Origin: Jatrophihabitans sp. GAS493
GTDB lineage: Bacteria; Actinomycetota; Actinomycetes; Mycobacteriales; Jatrophihabitantaceae
Length of the DNA: 64,000 nt
Direction: 5' to 3'
Assembly: GCF_900230215.1 (NCBI RefSeq)
Contig: NZ_LT907982.1
Span: 4,635,568-4,699,567 of the forward strand
In this document: in pieces, positions 53,409 to 62,399 of the stretch
Numbering within the stretch: position 1 is the first letter of the stretch
How the letters are laid out: each line of letters starts with the position of its first letter
Made by a program: the position numbers and the translations under genes
The notes under the pieces: model-generated
Databases searched by the model: none
Seen by the model: only the letters and a program-made list of their open reading frames with translations
What the model was told of the DNA's origin: nothing

Positions 53409-54299
53409 CTACTTGACCGATCCGGCGGTCAGACCACCGACGACCTTGCCCTCGATGAGACCGAAGAGAATGATCACCGGGACGGTTGCCACCGCAGAGG
53501 CAGCGAAGAGGTGACCCCAGTCGATCTGGTACCCACCGATGAAATTGTCGAGGGCGACACCCAGTGGCTGCTGCGACTGCCCAGAGGTAAGAATCAATGC
53601 GACGACAAACTCGTTCCACGCCGCGATGAACGTGAAGATCAACGCGGTGACCACACCGGGTAGAGCCAGCGGAAAGGTGATATGCGTCAGTGCCCGGAAT
53701 CGCCCGGCGCCGTCGACCATCGCCGCCTCCTCCAGTTCCTCGGGGATCGAGGCGATGTAAGCGTTCAGAATCCAGATCGCGAACGCCATGTTGAAGCCGG
53801 CATTCACCAGAATGAGGGCCAGCACTGGATTGACATGGATCAGCGCGAACTCACGGTAGATCCCGACCAGCATGGCCGTTGGCTGGAACATCTGGGTCAC
53901 CAACACCAGCAACAGAAAGGCGTTTCGTCCACGGAACCGATGTCTCGCGGTGTAATAGGCGGCCGGCAGCGAGACGGCCATAACCAGCAGCGTCGCTCCG
54001 CCGGCGATCTTGAGGCTGGTCTGGATGTTTCCGCCGAGCCCGATAGACCAGAGCGTCGTGAAGTTCGAGAACGTCCAGTGCGAGGGGAAGTAGCTCGGGT
54101 CGCGCAGCTCATCGGTCGGGCGCGCAGCGGTGACCACCATCTCGGCATAGGGCACCAGAAACACGATCGCGATGAAGTAGGCGGCCGCCGTGCAGACCGC
54201 CACCTTGAACGAGGGGAAGCGACGTACCCGTCGGCCGCGGTCCGGGCCCGCCCCATCCTGCGATGCGACGGGTACGTGTAGATCAGAAACGCTGCTCAT
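53409..54299 (-). CDS. Sugar ABC transporter permease (MalG/DasC type)
   Basis: A 296-residue inner-membrane permease with about six hydrophobic helices (for example AVCTAAAYFIAIVFLVPYAE and LLVMAVSLPAAYYTA). The EAA loop ELEEAAMVDGAGRFRALTHI contacts the ATPase. The N-terminus is a charged cytoplasmic tail. It overlaps the other permease gene by 4 bp. No ATPase gene is in the operon, so a shared MsiK-type ATPase encoded elsewhere probably energises it, as known for DasABC and similar actinobacterial importers. Confidence 0.94.
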   Translation of the reverse strand: MSSVSDLHVPVASQDGAGPDRGRRVRRFPSFKVAVCTAAAYFIAIVFLVPYAEMVVTAARPTDELRDPSYFPSHWTFSNFTTLWSIGLGGNIQTSLKIAGGATLLVMAVSLPAAYYTARHRFRGRNAFLLLVLVTQMFQPTAMLVGIYREFALIHVNPVLALILVNAGFNMAFAIWILNAYIASIPEELEEAAMVDGAGRFRALTHITFPLALPGVVTALIFTFIAAWNEFVVALILTSGQSQQPLGVALDNFIGGYQIDWGHLFAASAVATVPVIILFGLIEGKVVGGLTAGSVK

Positions 54300-55276
54300 A
54301 GTGCGTCCTTCCCGCGCCGCGTGACCCGCATGAAGGCGAGCACGACGACAATGACCAGACCGAAGTTGACGACCGACATGGCCGCTGACTCGGGAATGCT
54401 GCTCGCCTTCACCTGGTACATGAAGATTGTGGTTGTCGCTGTCTTGTTACCGGGCCCGCCCCGGGTCATCGCCCAGATGATCGGGAAGCTGTTGAAGACA
54501 TTCATGATGTTGATGAGCACGGCGACGCTGAGGGCCGAGCGGAGCAGCGGAACGGTGATGAAGATGTAACTCCGCAAGCCTGATGCGCCGTCGAGCTTGG
54601 CCGCCTCGTAGACGTCCTCGGGAATCGTCTGCAGGCCGGCGAGAATCGCGTACGTGGTAAACGGCACTGAGACGAAGACTGCGACACCGATCATCCAGAT
54701 GAACGCAGCGCCCGGACGCCCAAGCCAGTCGGCCTGGCTGCCGCCGAGCGAATGAACCAGGCCGACATCATGCAGGAAGAGATTGATCAATCCCGAGTCC
54801 CGGTTCAGCATCCAGCGGAAGACGATGCCCGTCATGAATACCGAAGCCGCCCAGGGCGCGATCAAGGCCATTCGTGCTACGCGGCGTCCGGGAAAGTGCT
54901 GGTTGAAGAGTTGAGCCAACGCCATCGAGATCAACATGGTCGCGAGGACAACGGCCACCACCCACACCAGCGTGCGTTCCAGGATCGCCGCTAGGTCGGG
55001 CTCTTTGAAAAGCTTGGAGAAGTTCGCGCCGCCGGCCCAGCCGTGATCGAAGCCGATCGCATCGATCCTGCGGAAGGCTGTCCGCACCATCAGCACAACT
55101 GGCAGCAACACCACAAGCAGTATCAGGGCGAGCGCAGGGCCAATCCAGATCAGCGGCTGCAGCCGGTGTAGGGAAGTGGGAAGAGAGCGTCTCCCCCGCG
55201 GTTGCCCGTCCCCGGGGGCCGGCTCCGGTTGGGAGCCGGCCCGCCGAGTCGTGCGAACCGTCACGTCGGTCGCCAT
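54296..55276 (-). CDS. Sugar ABC transporter permease (MalF/DasB type)
   Basis: A 326-residue permease with a Pro/Arg-rich cytoplasmic tail and six hydrophobic helices (first LIWIGPALALILLVVLLPVV). The EAA loop is EDVYEAAKLDGASGLRSYIF and the family motif RWMLNRDSGLIN is present between helices. Its start lies 7 bp after the binding-protein stop, and its stop overlaps the second permease start by 4 bp. The three form one transcription unit. Confidence 0.94.
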   Translation of the reverse strand: MATDVTVRTTRRAGSQPEPAPGDGQPRGRRSLPTSLHRLQPLIWIGPALALILLVVLLPVVLMVRTAFRRIDAIGFDHGWAGGANFSKLFKEPDLAAILERTLVWVVAVVLATMLISMALAQLFNQHFPGRRVARMALIAPWAASVFMTGIVFRWMLNRDSGLINLFLHDVGLVHSLGGSQADWLGRPGAAFIWMIGVAVFVSVPFTTYAILAGLQTIPEDVYEAAKLDGASGLRSYIFITVPLLRSALSVAVLINIMNVFNSFPIIWAMTRGGPGNKTATTTIFMYQVKASSIPESAAMSVVNFGLVIVVVLAFMRVTRRGKDAL

Positions 55277-55283
55277 GTACTTG

Positions 55284-56534
55284 TCAGCTACCAGACGTCG
55301 CGGTGTGCTGCAGGTCGCCCAGCACCTTAGCCGGATCGCCGGTGACTGCGGTGCCGATGTTCTGCTTCACCGCCGGCAGCACGGTCGCTGTCCAGTTTGC
55401 ACTCGAGGGGAACTGCACTGTGTTCGGCAGCGTCTTCACGAAGGTGCCCAGAACAGGATCGCTATCAAGGGTGTCGGCCGCCGACTGCGAACCCGGTAGC
55501 AGCGCGTACTCCTTGGCGAACGCCAGCTGGTTGGCGTCGTTGAGCGCGAAGTCGAGGAAGCTCTTGATGGCCGCCTTCTTCGTGGCATCGCTAGTCTTGA
55601 AGGCCTGGATCGCATCAGCCACACCGAGCGTCTTGAACACCTGACCGGTACGGCCGGGGATCGCGGCGGTCGCGTAGTCATCTGTGCTTAGTTTCTTCGC
55701 GGCCGCGATCGTCTGTGTGAGGAACGGACCGTTGAACTCCATACCGACCTTGCCGGCTGCGAAGTCGGCGGCCGAGTCCGCAGTTCGGTTGTAGGTGGCG
55801 GGGTTCGGCACGGTGAGGCCGTCCTTGGTCAACTCCTTCAAGAACTGGAACGTCGCGATGTTTTCACTACTGTTGATGACGTAATGGCCCGAAGCGTCCT
55901 GCCAGCCGCCACCGTTGCCCAGCATCCACAGGTAGGACTCGGCCTGCGCCTCCTCGGGTCCGAGCGGCAGGGCGAATCCGGTATATCCCTTCGCCTTGAG
56001 CGCCTTGGCGTCCGACTCGACCTCGGCCCAAGTTGTGGGTGCAGTCGCGAGCCCGGCATCGGCGAACGCCTTCTTGTTGTAGAAGAGTGCGCGAGCTGAT
56101 GTTGTGAACGGCAGCGCGTACTGGGCGCCGTTGACGCTGAAGCCGGACTTGAATGTCGCGATGCCCATGTTCGGGTTGGAGACGATTTCGCTCACCGGCA
56201 TGGTCAGGCCGTCCGTGGCGTACTGCGGGAAGAACTCCCCCTGCAGGATGTCCGGGTAGTTGTGGTTCTGCAGCTGCGTCTTGACCTTGGTGTCGTAGTC
56301 AGTCCAGTTGATCGTGTCAACGTCAACCGTGATCTTCGGGTTCTGCTTGTGGAACGCAGTGGCGATGTTCTGCCAGTACGTCTGCGTGGTATTCGACTGG
56401 CCGCTGCCGTAGTCAGCGCCGGTCAAGTGCAGCGTCACCGTGCCATCGTTGCTCTTGGAGCCCGACGAACTACACCCGCCGAGCACTAGTGCGGACGCCA
56501 CTGTCACAGCGATCGCAAGTTTGCGGTGTTTCAC
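55284..56534 (-). CDS. Extracellular sugar-binding lipoprotein of the ABC importer
   Basis: A 416-residue family 1 solute-binding protein. A lipoprotein signal (KLAIAVTVASALVLGGC, lipobox LGGC) is followed by the Ser/Gly-rich tether and the mature domain (VDTINWTDYDTKVKTQLQN and ALPFTTSARALFYNKKAFAD). I chose GTG 56534 because GGAGG lies 5 nt upstream and the signal starts immediately. Longer frames to 56699 run into the operator region. Tandem DasR-like operators lie at 56628-56653, upstream of this gene, so the importer is probably repressed until an amino-sugar signal appears. The ligand is not readable, but N-acetylglucosamine or a GlcNAc-containing compound is a reasonable inference. Confidence 0.93.
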   Translation of the reverse strand: MKHRKLAIAVTVASALVLGGCSSSGSKSNDGTVTLHLTGADYGSGQSNTTQTYWQNIATAFHKQNPKITVDVDTINWTDYDTKVKTQLQNHNYPDILQGEFFPQYATDGLTMPVSEIVSNPNMGIATFKSGFSVNGAQYALPFTTSARALFYNKKAFADAGLATAPTTWAEVESDAKALKAKGYTGFALPLGPEEAQAESYLWMLGNGGGWQDASGHYVINSSENIATFQFLKELTKDGLTVPNPATYNRTADSAADFAAGKVGMEFNGPFLTQTIAAAKKLSTDDYATAAIPGRTGQVFKTLGVADAIQAFKTSDATKKAAIKSFLDFALNDANQLAFAKEYALLPGSQSAADTLDSDPVLGTFVKTLPNTVQFPSSANWTATVLPAVKQNIGTAVTGDPAKVLGDLQHTATSGS

Positions 56535-56627
56535 TCTTGCCTCCATTGTCAATGCGCCTGCGAATGCGGCGCTCAGTCTGCGTTGCGGCATCCCCATCGA
56601 TCTGCCCCGCGTGTAGCGAACCATAAT

Positions 56628-56653
56628 TGGTCTGCACCAATTGGTCAAGACCT
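56628..56653. promoter_or_regulatory. Tandem DasR/NagR-like operators before the ABC importer
   Basis: TGGTCTGCACCA (56628-56639) and TGGTCAAGACCT (56642-56653) each match the consensus TGGTCTAGACCA at 10 of 12 positions. They lie about 95-120 bp before the binding-protein start. Confidence 0.75.
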
Positions 56654-56794
56654 CAACTGTCCTTTTCGCAACCACCTGCGACCTGCCCGATGCATCCACG
56701 GCATTAGGCGGGCGGATTGTTCAGATGTCGAGAGGCCGCGGTGCCCGATGCGGGCCAGATAGGCGGTTCGCCAGGACGCGTCCTTGACCTGCAG

Positions 56795-56820
56795 CAATTG
56801 GTCTACCAGTAGACCAATTG
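56795..56820. promoter_or_regulatory. Perfect inverted repeat, DasR-like operator
   Basis: CAATTGGTCTA-CCAG-TAGACCAATTG: 11-bp perfect arms around a 4-bp centre. The half-sites GGTCTA and TAGACC are those of the DasR/NagR operator but spaced 4 bp wider. It lies between the divergent importer operon and glycosidase gene and could serve both. Confidence 0.75.
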
Positions 56821-57081
56821 CACGAGGTCTATTGGTGCCGAGATGTCCAGCATTTTGCCTGCCGCCTACAACAGTTGAAACTTCATCCACTTCTTCCATT
56901 GCCTGCTCGACCCGACCTGAACGAATCATTCGCTTCCTGGGTGAACCAGATCGATCCTCACGGACGTGCTGTAACTACAAGGGAGTGCGCCCGGAGGACC
57001 TCCGTCATCCGGGCGCTTCAAGCGCTGCCCAAATTTCGATCGGATTCCAATGTCAAGTTCTCGTAAATTAACGCGAATAAG

Positions 57082-57093
57082 TTGTCCAGACCA
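57082..57093. promoter_or_regulatory. DasR-like operator before the phosphodiester glycosidase gene
   Basis: TTGTCCAGACCA matches the consensus TGGTCTAGACCA at 10 of 12 positions. It is 25-36 bp before the ATG at 57118, where it would block transcription or initiation. Confidence 0.65.
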
Positions 57094-57117
57094 ATTTGGG
57101 GTGGTAGAACCTAACGC

Positions 57118-58767
57118 ATGATTTCCAATACCCGCCGCAGTGGCACGGCTTGTCTGGCCACAATCACCCTGATCTTTGGTGGGATCGCTGTTTCAGCGCC
57201 GCCCGCATTCAGTTCACCTTCCACTCATCGCCAACACTCACAGGGAGCGAATAGCGTCCTAAACCTAGGCGCGGCAGACCTGCCGGAGTCGCGCACCACG
57301 ACCTCGCTCCAGCCCGGCGTAACCCTGACGACCATCCATCGCGGCGTCGTCGATACGACTGACACCTGGACCGTCGAGGTGTACAGCGCCGACACCTCGA
57401 ACCCGGATCCCGACGCGCCCAAGCTGGCCATCACCGCCGAAGCGGAGGCTGACCAGACCGCGGTAGCACTCACCGCAGTCGGCCTCACTCCACGGGTCGA
57501 GGCAGTGAGGACTCCTCGGACGGTCGACACAGGCGGCCTGCTCGGCTACCGCACCCGCGTCGGCTCATTCACCACCTCGGCCGACGCCGCCGCAACTCTC
57601 GCCACGGTGAAGGCAGCCGGGTTCAACGGTTCCGCGGTGTACACGGGCTGGGACGATGACGCCGGCGCTGCGCCGTCAGACGGGCCGTGGAACCTCGACG
57701 TCATCACGATTGACCCGAAGCGCTTCACCGGGCAGCTCGTTGGCGACTACGGGAAGGACCTCTTCAATCGCGATACCACCTCGTCCCTCGCAACCGCGGC
57801 CGGAGCAACTGCCGCCATCAACGCGGGATTCTTCATCCTCGATCCAACCGCCGGCGCGCCCGGAGACCCTGCCGGCGTTGCCGTCTACAAGGGTGTCATC
57901 GAGCGAGAGGCGACCAATGGCCGCCCAGCCTTCATCGTCGACGGCGACACAGGTCGTAGCGCGATCGCGCGCCTCTGGTGGCGCGGCTCCGTGGATGGAC
58001 AGCGACATGCTTCCGTGACGCTCTCCGGGCTGAACCGGGTGCCGGGGCTCATCCGCAACTGCGGCGAACCCGGCGATCTCCCGTTGGCCATCCCGCAACA
58101 GGACGTCACCTGCACCAAAACCTCGGAGACCGTCGCCTTCGACAACTCCTACGGCGCGACAACTCCCAGCGGCGCAGGTACCGAGGTGGTCCTCGACGCC
58201 GCAGGTCGGATCCTGTCAGTGAACAGCACACGCGGGATCTCCCTTCCCGCTGGAGACCGGTCCGTCCAGGCCATCGGCGCCGACGCGGCCCCGCTCGCTC
58301 GTCTGGCCACACAGAGCCGCCGTCTCCAGATCAGCAGCGCGCTTTTCACACAGAGTGGCCATCGTCTCCAGTTGCGATCGGACGAGACCATCGTCAACGG
58401 AGCACCGGAACTCGTGCAGGACGGGCGGATCCACGCCACACCGGGTCAGGACGGTGCGGTGCATCCTGGCCAGCCCAACTACTACTATGGCTGGGCGCAC
58501 AAGCGGAATCCACGCACATTCGTCGGCATCGACGCGCAGGGACGAACCGTGCTCGTAACGGCCGATGGACGGAGCACGAACAGCCTTGGCCTGTCGATCT
58601 CCGAAGAGGCCGCCGTGGCCAAGTCGCTGGGGCTGCGCGACGCAATGAACCTCGACGGGGGCGGCTCAACAACCGCGGCCATCGACGGAAGCGTCATCAA
58701 TGCACCCTCAGATGCGACCGGTGAGCGACCGGTCGGCGATGTGCTGGAGGTGCTGCCGCCGGCATAA
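57118..58767 (+). CDS. Exported phosphodiester glycosidase (NAGPA domain)
   Basis: A 549-residue secreted protein. The Sec signal (CLATITLIFGGIAVSAPPAF) is followed by an N-terminal region and a catalytic NAGPA (phosphodiester glycosidase) domain with INAGFFILD, RTFVGIDAQGRTVLVTADGR, GLSISEEAAVAKSLGL and the hallmark NLDGGGSTT near residue 512. The family includes the enzyme that removes GlcNAc from phosphodiester-linked mannose; bacterial members release sugars from sugar-phosphodiesters. Operators at 57082 and 56795 place it in the same regulon as the divergent sugar importer, so it probably frees a sugar outside the cell that the importer then takes up. A strong hairpin follows the stop. 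Confidence 0.9.
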   Translation: MISNTRRSGTACLATITLIFGGIAVSAPPAFSSPSTHRQHSQGANSVLNLGAADLPESRTTTSLQPGVTLTTIHRGVVDTTDTWTVEVYSADTSNPDPDAPKLAITAEAEADQTAVALTAVGLTPRVEAVRTPRTVDTGGLLGYRTRVGSFTTSADAAATLATVKAAGFNGSAVYTGWDDDAGAAPSDGPWNLDVITIDPKRFTGQLVGDYGKDLFNRDTTSSLATAAGATAAINAGFFILDPTAGAPGDPAGVAVYKGVIEREATNGRPAFIVDGDTGRSAIARLWWRGSVDGQRHASVTLSGLNRVPGLIRNCGEPGDLPLAIPQQDVTCTKTSETVAFDNSYGATTPSGAGTEVVLDAAGRILSVNSTRGISLPAGDRSVQAIGADAAPLARLATQSRRLQISSALFTQSGHRLQLRSDETIVNGAPELVQDGRIHATPGQDGAVHPGQPNYYYGWAHKRNPRTFVGIDAQGRTVLVTADGRSTNSLGLSISEEAAVAKSLGLRDAMNLDGGGSTTAAIDGSVINAPSDATGERPVGDVLEVLPPA

Positions 58768-58785
58768 GCCGAGGTCATCGGCCCG

Positions 58786-58848
58786 GGCGGGGACTGCGTC
58801 GGGGCCCTTCAACACGGGGGTGTTGAAGGGCTCCGCGCGGTCCCCGCC
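58786..58848 (+). terminator. Nested-stem terminator after the glycosidase gene
   Basis: An inner perfect 12-bp stem GCCCTTCAACAC (58804-58815) pairs with 58820-58831, loop GGGG. An outer 9-bp stem GGCGGGGAC (58786-58794) pairs with 58840-58848. There is no T tract. The stop codon is 19 bp upstream. Confidence 0.85.
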
Positions 58849-59858
58849 TCTCGGCACGTCGATAGCAGTCCACTGGGATCGACCCGCAACGTCATAACTG
58901 CCGCTGGCGAAGGGCTCGGACAGGCCAAAGACCCTATCCGCGCTACTTGAGGTAGTAGACGTGGTCGGGTCCCTCGTGCATCCGGGCAGCCGAACGCCAA
59001 GAGGCAGAAGACCGGCGAACCTTGCGTGGGAAGCGCATCGACCGATGCAAAATTCCGCCAGGACCGCCCTCATTCGTGGGGCCGACGTTAGCCGCCAGCT
59101 CTGCGTCGAAGTAGTGCAGACCGCGACAGTGCACCCGGTCGCGCTGTACTACCTGCGGCTAAGTGAGCGCTGCTTATGTCGGTGACGTGTGTGTCGTTTT
59201 CAGGATGAGTTCCAGGTAGCGGCACCCCTGGCGCCAACGCGTTGAGGAGATTGCCGATGAACGACCTTCGGAGCAAGACACGGTGGGATCGCTCTCGGCG
59301 TCGGGCAGGTCAATCGGCGCTGGGCTGACGTGGATGCGCGGCAAAAGCGCCTCGACAAGATCGGCATCGAAGGGACCGACGCCCGAGATCATCGCTGACA
59401 AAGGCGCTGTTCGCTGGTCTTACCCGACGCGATGACCCACACACCATCTGGGCCGACAGACGGCCAGCCAAGCCTTGCACCGTGCACGGGATCTGACGTC
59501 AGGCTAGCCGGCCGCAGCGCCGGTGCGGCAGCCGGCGAGAGTAATCCTGGGACGCATTTTCCGTTCCGACGTTCATTCACCACTACGCTCTCCCGATTGG
59601 CTGCGGGTTGGCCGCCGCACTGTGCATCTCACACACGCTCAAGGATCGAGCATCGTTCACGAGGTTGGTCCCGCCGGCCAGTCGCGGGTGCGGGCCGTCC
59701 GTCTCTCGCGGACCAGCCGGTGTGCCTGTCTCCTCAGTTGATTGGACGCCGAATACCGACGGACCCCGATGGAACTGGGCGGAAGCACCATTTGCGATTT
59801 ACCCGACTCTGCCCATCGCAGCCCCAGTCGTCGACCACGACCTCCGAAGGGGAACGCG
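58849..59858. other. Region without a recognisable gene
   Basis: About 1 kb between two outward-facing or convergent units. Only short frames exist, and none has a ribosome site, a family motif or consistent codon use. It may hold decayed genes, for example part of the region lost from the nucleotidase gene next to it. Confidence 0.45.
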
Positions 59859-60206
59859 CTAACCCGTGGAACCAACCAGCTGACTCTTGACGATCCGACC
59901 GTCTGTCGCGTACGTGAACGGGTCGGGAAGCTTCGTCACGTAGGCCACCAGTGCAGTAAGCACCGGTTGCGCCTGCTGATCTACGTTCGCCGCTCCGGTG
60001 AAGACTGTGAAGCCGTCACCGCCGTTGGCGACAAACGAGTTCGCGGTGGCGGTGAACGTCTCACTCTGATCGTTCGGTATCGGATGGGAATCGTCACCCG
60101 GCGAGCCCGCCAGGGAAGTTGAGCCTCCGACCGCCACAATTCCAGCGGCGATGGTGACCGTTGTACCTACCAGTGCGATCGATCTGCGCAGAATGTAGTG
60201 CCTCAT
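59859..60206 (-). CDS. Exported 5'-nucleotidase C-terminal fragment (internal deletion)
   Basis: 115 residues. A Sec signal (SIALVGTTVTIAAGIVAVGG then STSLAG) is joined after about 15 linker residues to TATANSFVANGGDGFTVFTG and a LTALVAYVTKL/GRIV ending, which is the last part of the 5'-nucleotidase (UshA/NucA-like) C-terminal domain. The metallophosphatase domain and most of the C-terminal domain are missing (family length is near 550-600), so it is almost certainly an in-frame internal deletion. The remnant keeps its signal, start and operator pair, so an exported short product may still be made. The ATG at 60206 begins the signal directly. Confidence 0.72.
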   Translation of the reverse strand: MRHYILRRSIALVGTTVTIAAGIVAVGGSTSLAGSPGDDSHPIPNDQSETFTATANSFVANGGDGFTVFTGAANVDQQAQPVLTALVAYVTKLPDPFTYATDGRIVKSQLVGSTG

Positions 60207-60227
60207 TTCGACTCCGAAGAATGTAAT

Positions 60228-60254
60228 TGGTCTAGTCCATATTGGACTAGACAA
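60228..60254. promoter_or_regulatory. Tandem DasR-like operators before the nucleotidase remnant
   Basis: TGGTCTAGTCCA (60228-60239, 11 of 12 matches) and TGGACTAGACAA (60243-60254, 10 of 12) lie 22-48 bp before the ATG at 60206. The tandem spacing (15 bp) is like that of the importer pair (14 bp). Confidence 0.78.
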
Positions 60255-60411
60255 CATTGGAGTTTGCCCGACAATGGGCCGACAGTCAACAGGCCGAAGA
60301 ACATCACTTGCACGTGGCGTTCGTCAAACGCCCATATTAATAGCTGGGTTCGGAGTTTGAGCGGGTTCCCTCCTGGCCGCACCGTAGCTCGACCCAGGTT
60401 CCGGGGCCTCC

Positions 60412-61515
60412 GTGAACGCCAGCCGCACGCAAGCCGTGAATTGGGGTGTGAGCGAATCGAGCAGCCTATCCGTACAGTGGCCGGCATGGATTACGTCCTA
60501 CGCGCAAGAATGGCAGCGCACGGCGACGGAAGAAGATGTGGTCGCGGCGGCGCTCACTGACGCCGGCCATATGATGCGTCCGCCCGGCGATCGCGCCGTC
60601 GAGCAGGCCGAGGACCGCCTGGGCGTTCGGCTTCCGCCGTCGCTACGAGCCCTCTACCGGGTGTCGAACGGACTGATTGAGGTCGGGCCGAGGGCTGGTC
60701 TCCTTCTTCCGGTCGGCCATCTCAATTGGGTGCCTGACGTCCAGCCCATCGAGTGTCGAGCGGCATCGGACGACCTGGCGTACGACCCGAATGATCGTGC
60801 CATGATTGGGCGGGCGCTGCAGATAGGACTCTTCCAGCGCGGAGTCGGATCCTGGCTCCTCGACCCACTAGGCAGCGACGGCGGCGAATGGCCGGCATAT
60901 ATCTGGTCCCATTTCGAGCGCAGCGTCGAGCGCTTCAACGGCTTCGCGGAACTTATGGCGCATCTGCGCGACTTGCTAGATGTGTTTCGCACGAGGCGGA
61001 TAACATCGGTCGACGAAGTTCGTGATGACCGGGTCACTACTCGCGACACCGATAACCTCCCGACCGACATCACCCAGTGGCGAAACCTGCTGGCCGGTCT
61101 CGGCGCGGCGCAACCACAACTGGCGGGCACCGAGACGCGGCTGCAGGAGCGTGAGCGCCAGCTGCAGTGCCGGCTCCCGCCCTCCTACCGGAACTACTTG
61201 TTGGCTACCAACGCTTCGACCTCGTCGGCCTTCCCTCAGATCTATGAATTGGGCGCGGCGGGCTGGTGCGCCGACACAGAACCGCAGCTCGCCTCGGCCT
61301 GGAATTGCTTCGACTACGTCGCGCCGCTGCTGGGTCGCGCGTTGCTCATCGGTGACGACGGTACCGGCGGGTACGTCCTCCTCGATCCCGGCGAGGTCGA
61401 TGGCGATGGCGAGTGGGCCGGGTACTATTTCGCTGCCGGCGATGCCGGCGACCTCGACAAGTACCGCAGCTTTGGCGCGTACCTGCACGAAGCGAGTCGA
61501 GACTCCGGCCACTAG
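60412..61515 (+). CDS. Double SUKH (SMI1/KNR4) domain protein
   Basis: A 367-residue protein with two SUKH-like domains. The first (about 55-190) contains AVEQAEDRLGVRLPPSLRAL and YRVSNGL. The second (about 225-360) contains RLQERERQLQCRLPPSYRNY and LLATNAS, and ends EWAGYYFAAGDAGDLDKYRS. SUKH proteins often act as immunity proteins against contact-dependent or polymorphic toxins, but many are simply unassigned. No toxin gene is directly adjacent, and the giant toxin-like genes are 20 kb or more away, so a link is speculative. The start GTG at 60412 is the first in frame. A GTG at 60448 would omit 12 weakly coding residues. No signal peptide is seen, so it is cytoplasmic. Confidence 0.82.
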   Translation: MNASRTQAVNWGVSESSSLSVQWPAWITSYAQEWQRTATEEDVVAAALTDAGHMMRPPGDRAVEQAEDRLGVRLPPSLRALYRVSNGLIEVGPRAGLLLPVGHLNWVPDVQPIECRAASDDLAYDPNDRAMIGRALQIGLFQRGVGSWLLDPLGSDGGEWPAYIWSHFERSVERFNGFAELMAHLRDLLDVFRTRRITSVDEVRDDRVTTRDTDNLPTDITQWRNLLAGLGAAQPQLAGTETRLQERERQLQCRLPPSYRNYLLATNASTSSAFPQIYELGAAGWCADTEPQLASAWNCFDYVAPLLGRALLIGDDGTGGYVLLDPGEVDGDGEWAGYYFAAGDAGDLDKYRSFGAYLHEASRDSGH

Positions 61516-61670
61516 TCGACGTCGCAACCCACTACCAACCGCGGGCGTCGGCTCGCTCTCCACAGAGCCACCAAAGATCGAACCAGCTCGATTGAACCCT
61601 CACGCGGACGCCATCCGTATCTCTGTATATATGGACCCACTCGAGAGACCAACACGAATGAGGTTGAGTC

Positions 61671-62351
61671 ATGATGCTCGTTGATGCCGCCGGAGGTCTG
61701 GACGTGAAGTCCCCCCAACCGTGGTCCGCGATCGCCGGTTTGGCGGGTCGGATACCGGATGACCAACTGCTGCGTACACGTATGGCCATTGGCGACGGCT
61801 GCCCCCGAGCCGCGCTAGCGGAGATCGCGGAGGCGGTCGAAGCCGAACGGTTGGCAATCACCAATGCGGAGCGCTCGAACTTCAGTCGCTTGGCTCGTAT
61901 GTACGGAGTCGATCCGACACCATTCGACGCGGCCCATCCTGCTGCATGCGATTCGACAGATTACTGCTTCGTCGCGCCCAACCTTCACGACTCGTGGAGA
62001 GACGCCGGTGACGATCTCGCGGTTCTGGCCGCAGCAGGCGCGACGGTCACGCGCGGAACGGCACCGGCCGAGACCCAGTCGCTGATGCTTCCTGACGGGC
62101 TATTGCGAGTCCGTGCGCTGTGGAGGGTAACCCGCTTGTCTCCTCATCCAGCGGCGGGCGTCTCAGACGTGCGGCTCATCCAACTTCGCCGCGACGCCGA
62201 TCCGATCGCGGCGACCATGGCCGCCACCAACGCCTTGCGCAGACACGGCGATCACCTTCCGGCAGTGGAGGTATTCGGCGAAGGCGAGATGCTCACGCGG
62301 TATCAGCTCTCAGCGATGGAGTGCGCAGTCGCGATCTGGACGGCTGGATAG
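61671..62351 (+). CDS. Hypothetical protein, 226 residues
   Basis: No family recognised. The ATG at 61671 is preceded by GAGG at about 8 nt. The protein is rich in Ala, Asp and Arg with predicted helices (AALAEIAEAVEAERLAITNA) and an alternating C-terminal part (PAVEVFGEGEMLTRYQLSAM). There is no signal peptide, membrane segment or Cys pair. It follows the double SUKH gene on the same strand by 155 bp, so the two may be linked, for example as an accessory immunity unit, but nothing in the sequence proves that. Confidence 0.6.
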   Translation: MMLVDAAGGLDVKSPQPWSAIAGLAGRIPDDQLLRTRMAIGDGCPRAALAEIAEAVEAERLAITNAERSNFSRLARMYGVDPTPFDAAHPAACDSTDYCFVAPNLHDSWRDAGDDLAVLAAAGATVTRGTAPAETQSLMLPDGLLRVRALWRVTRLSPHPAAGVSDVRLIQLRRDADPIAATMAATNALRRHGDHLPAVEVFGEGEMLTRYQLSAMECAVAIWTAG

Positions 62352-62399
62352 ACGGCCACCTGGCGGCTGCAGATCGAATCGGATCTAACCAGCGGACAA

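Noticed and set aside
53317-53619. N-terminal extension of the helicase to 53619
   Set aside because: It would overlap the permease gene by over 200 bp, reads as Arg/Gly-rich shadow sequence and precedes no helicase motif. GTG 53316 fits better.
59432-59890. Plus-strand frames in the gap before the nucleotidase remnant
   Set aside because: No ribosome site, family motif or consistent codon bias. They overlap the remnant gene at its 3' end.
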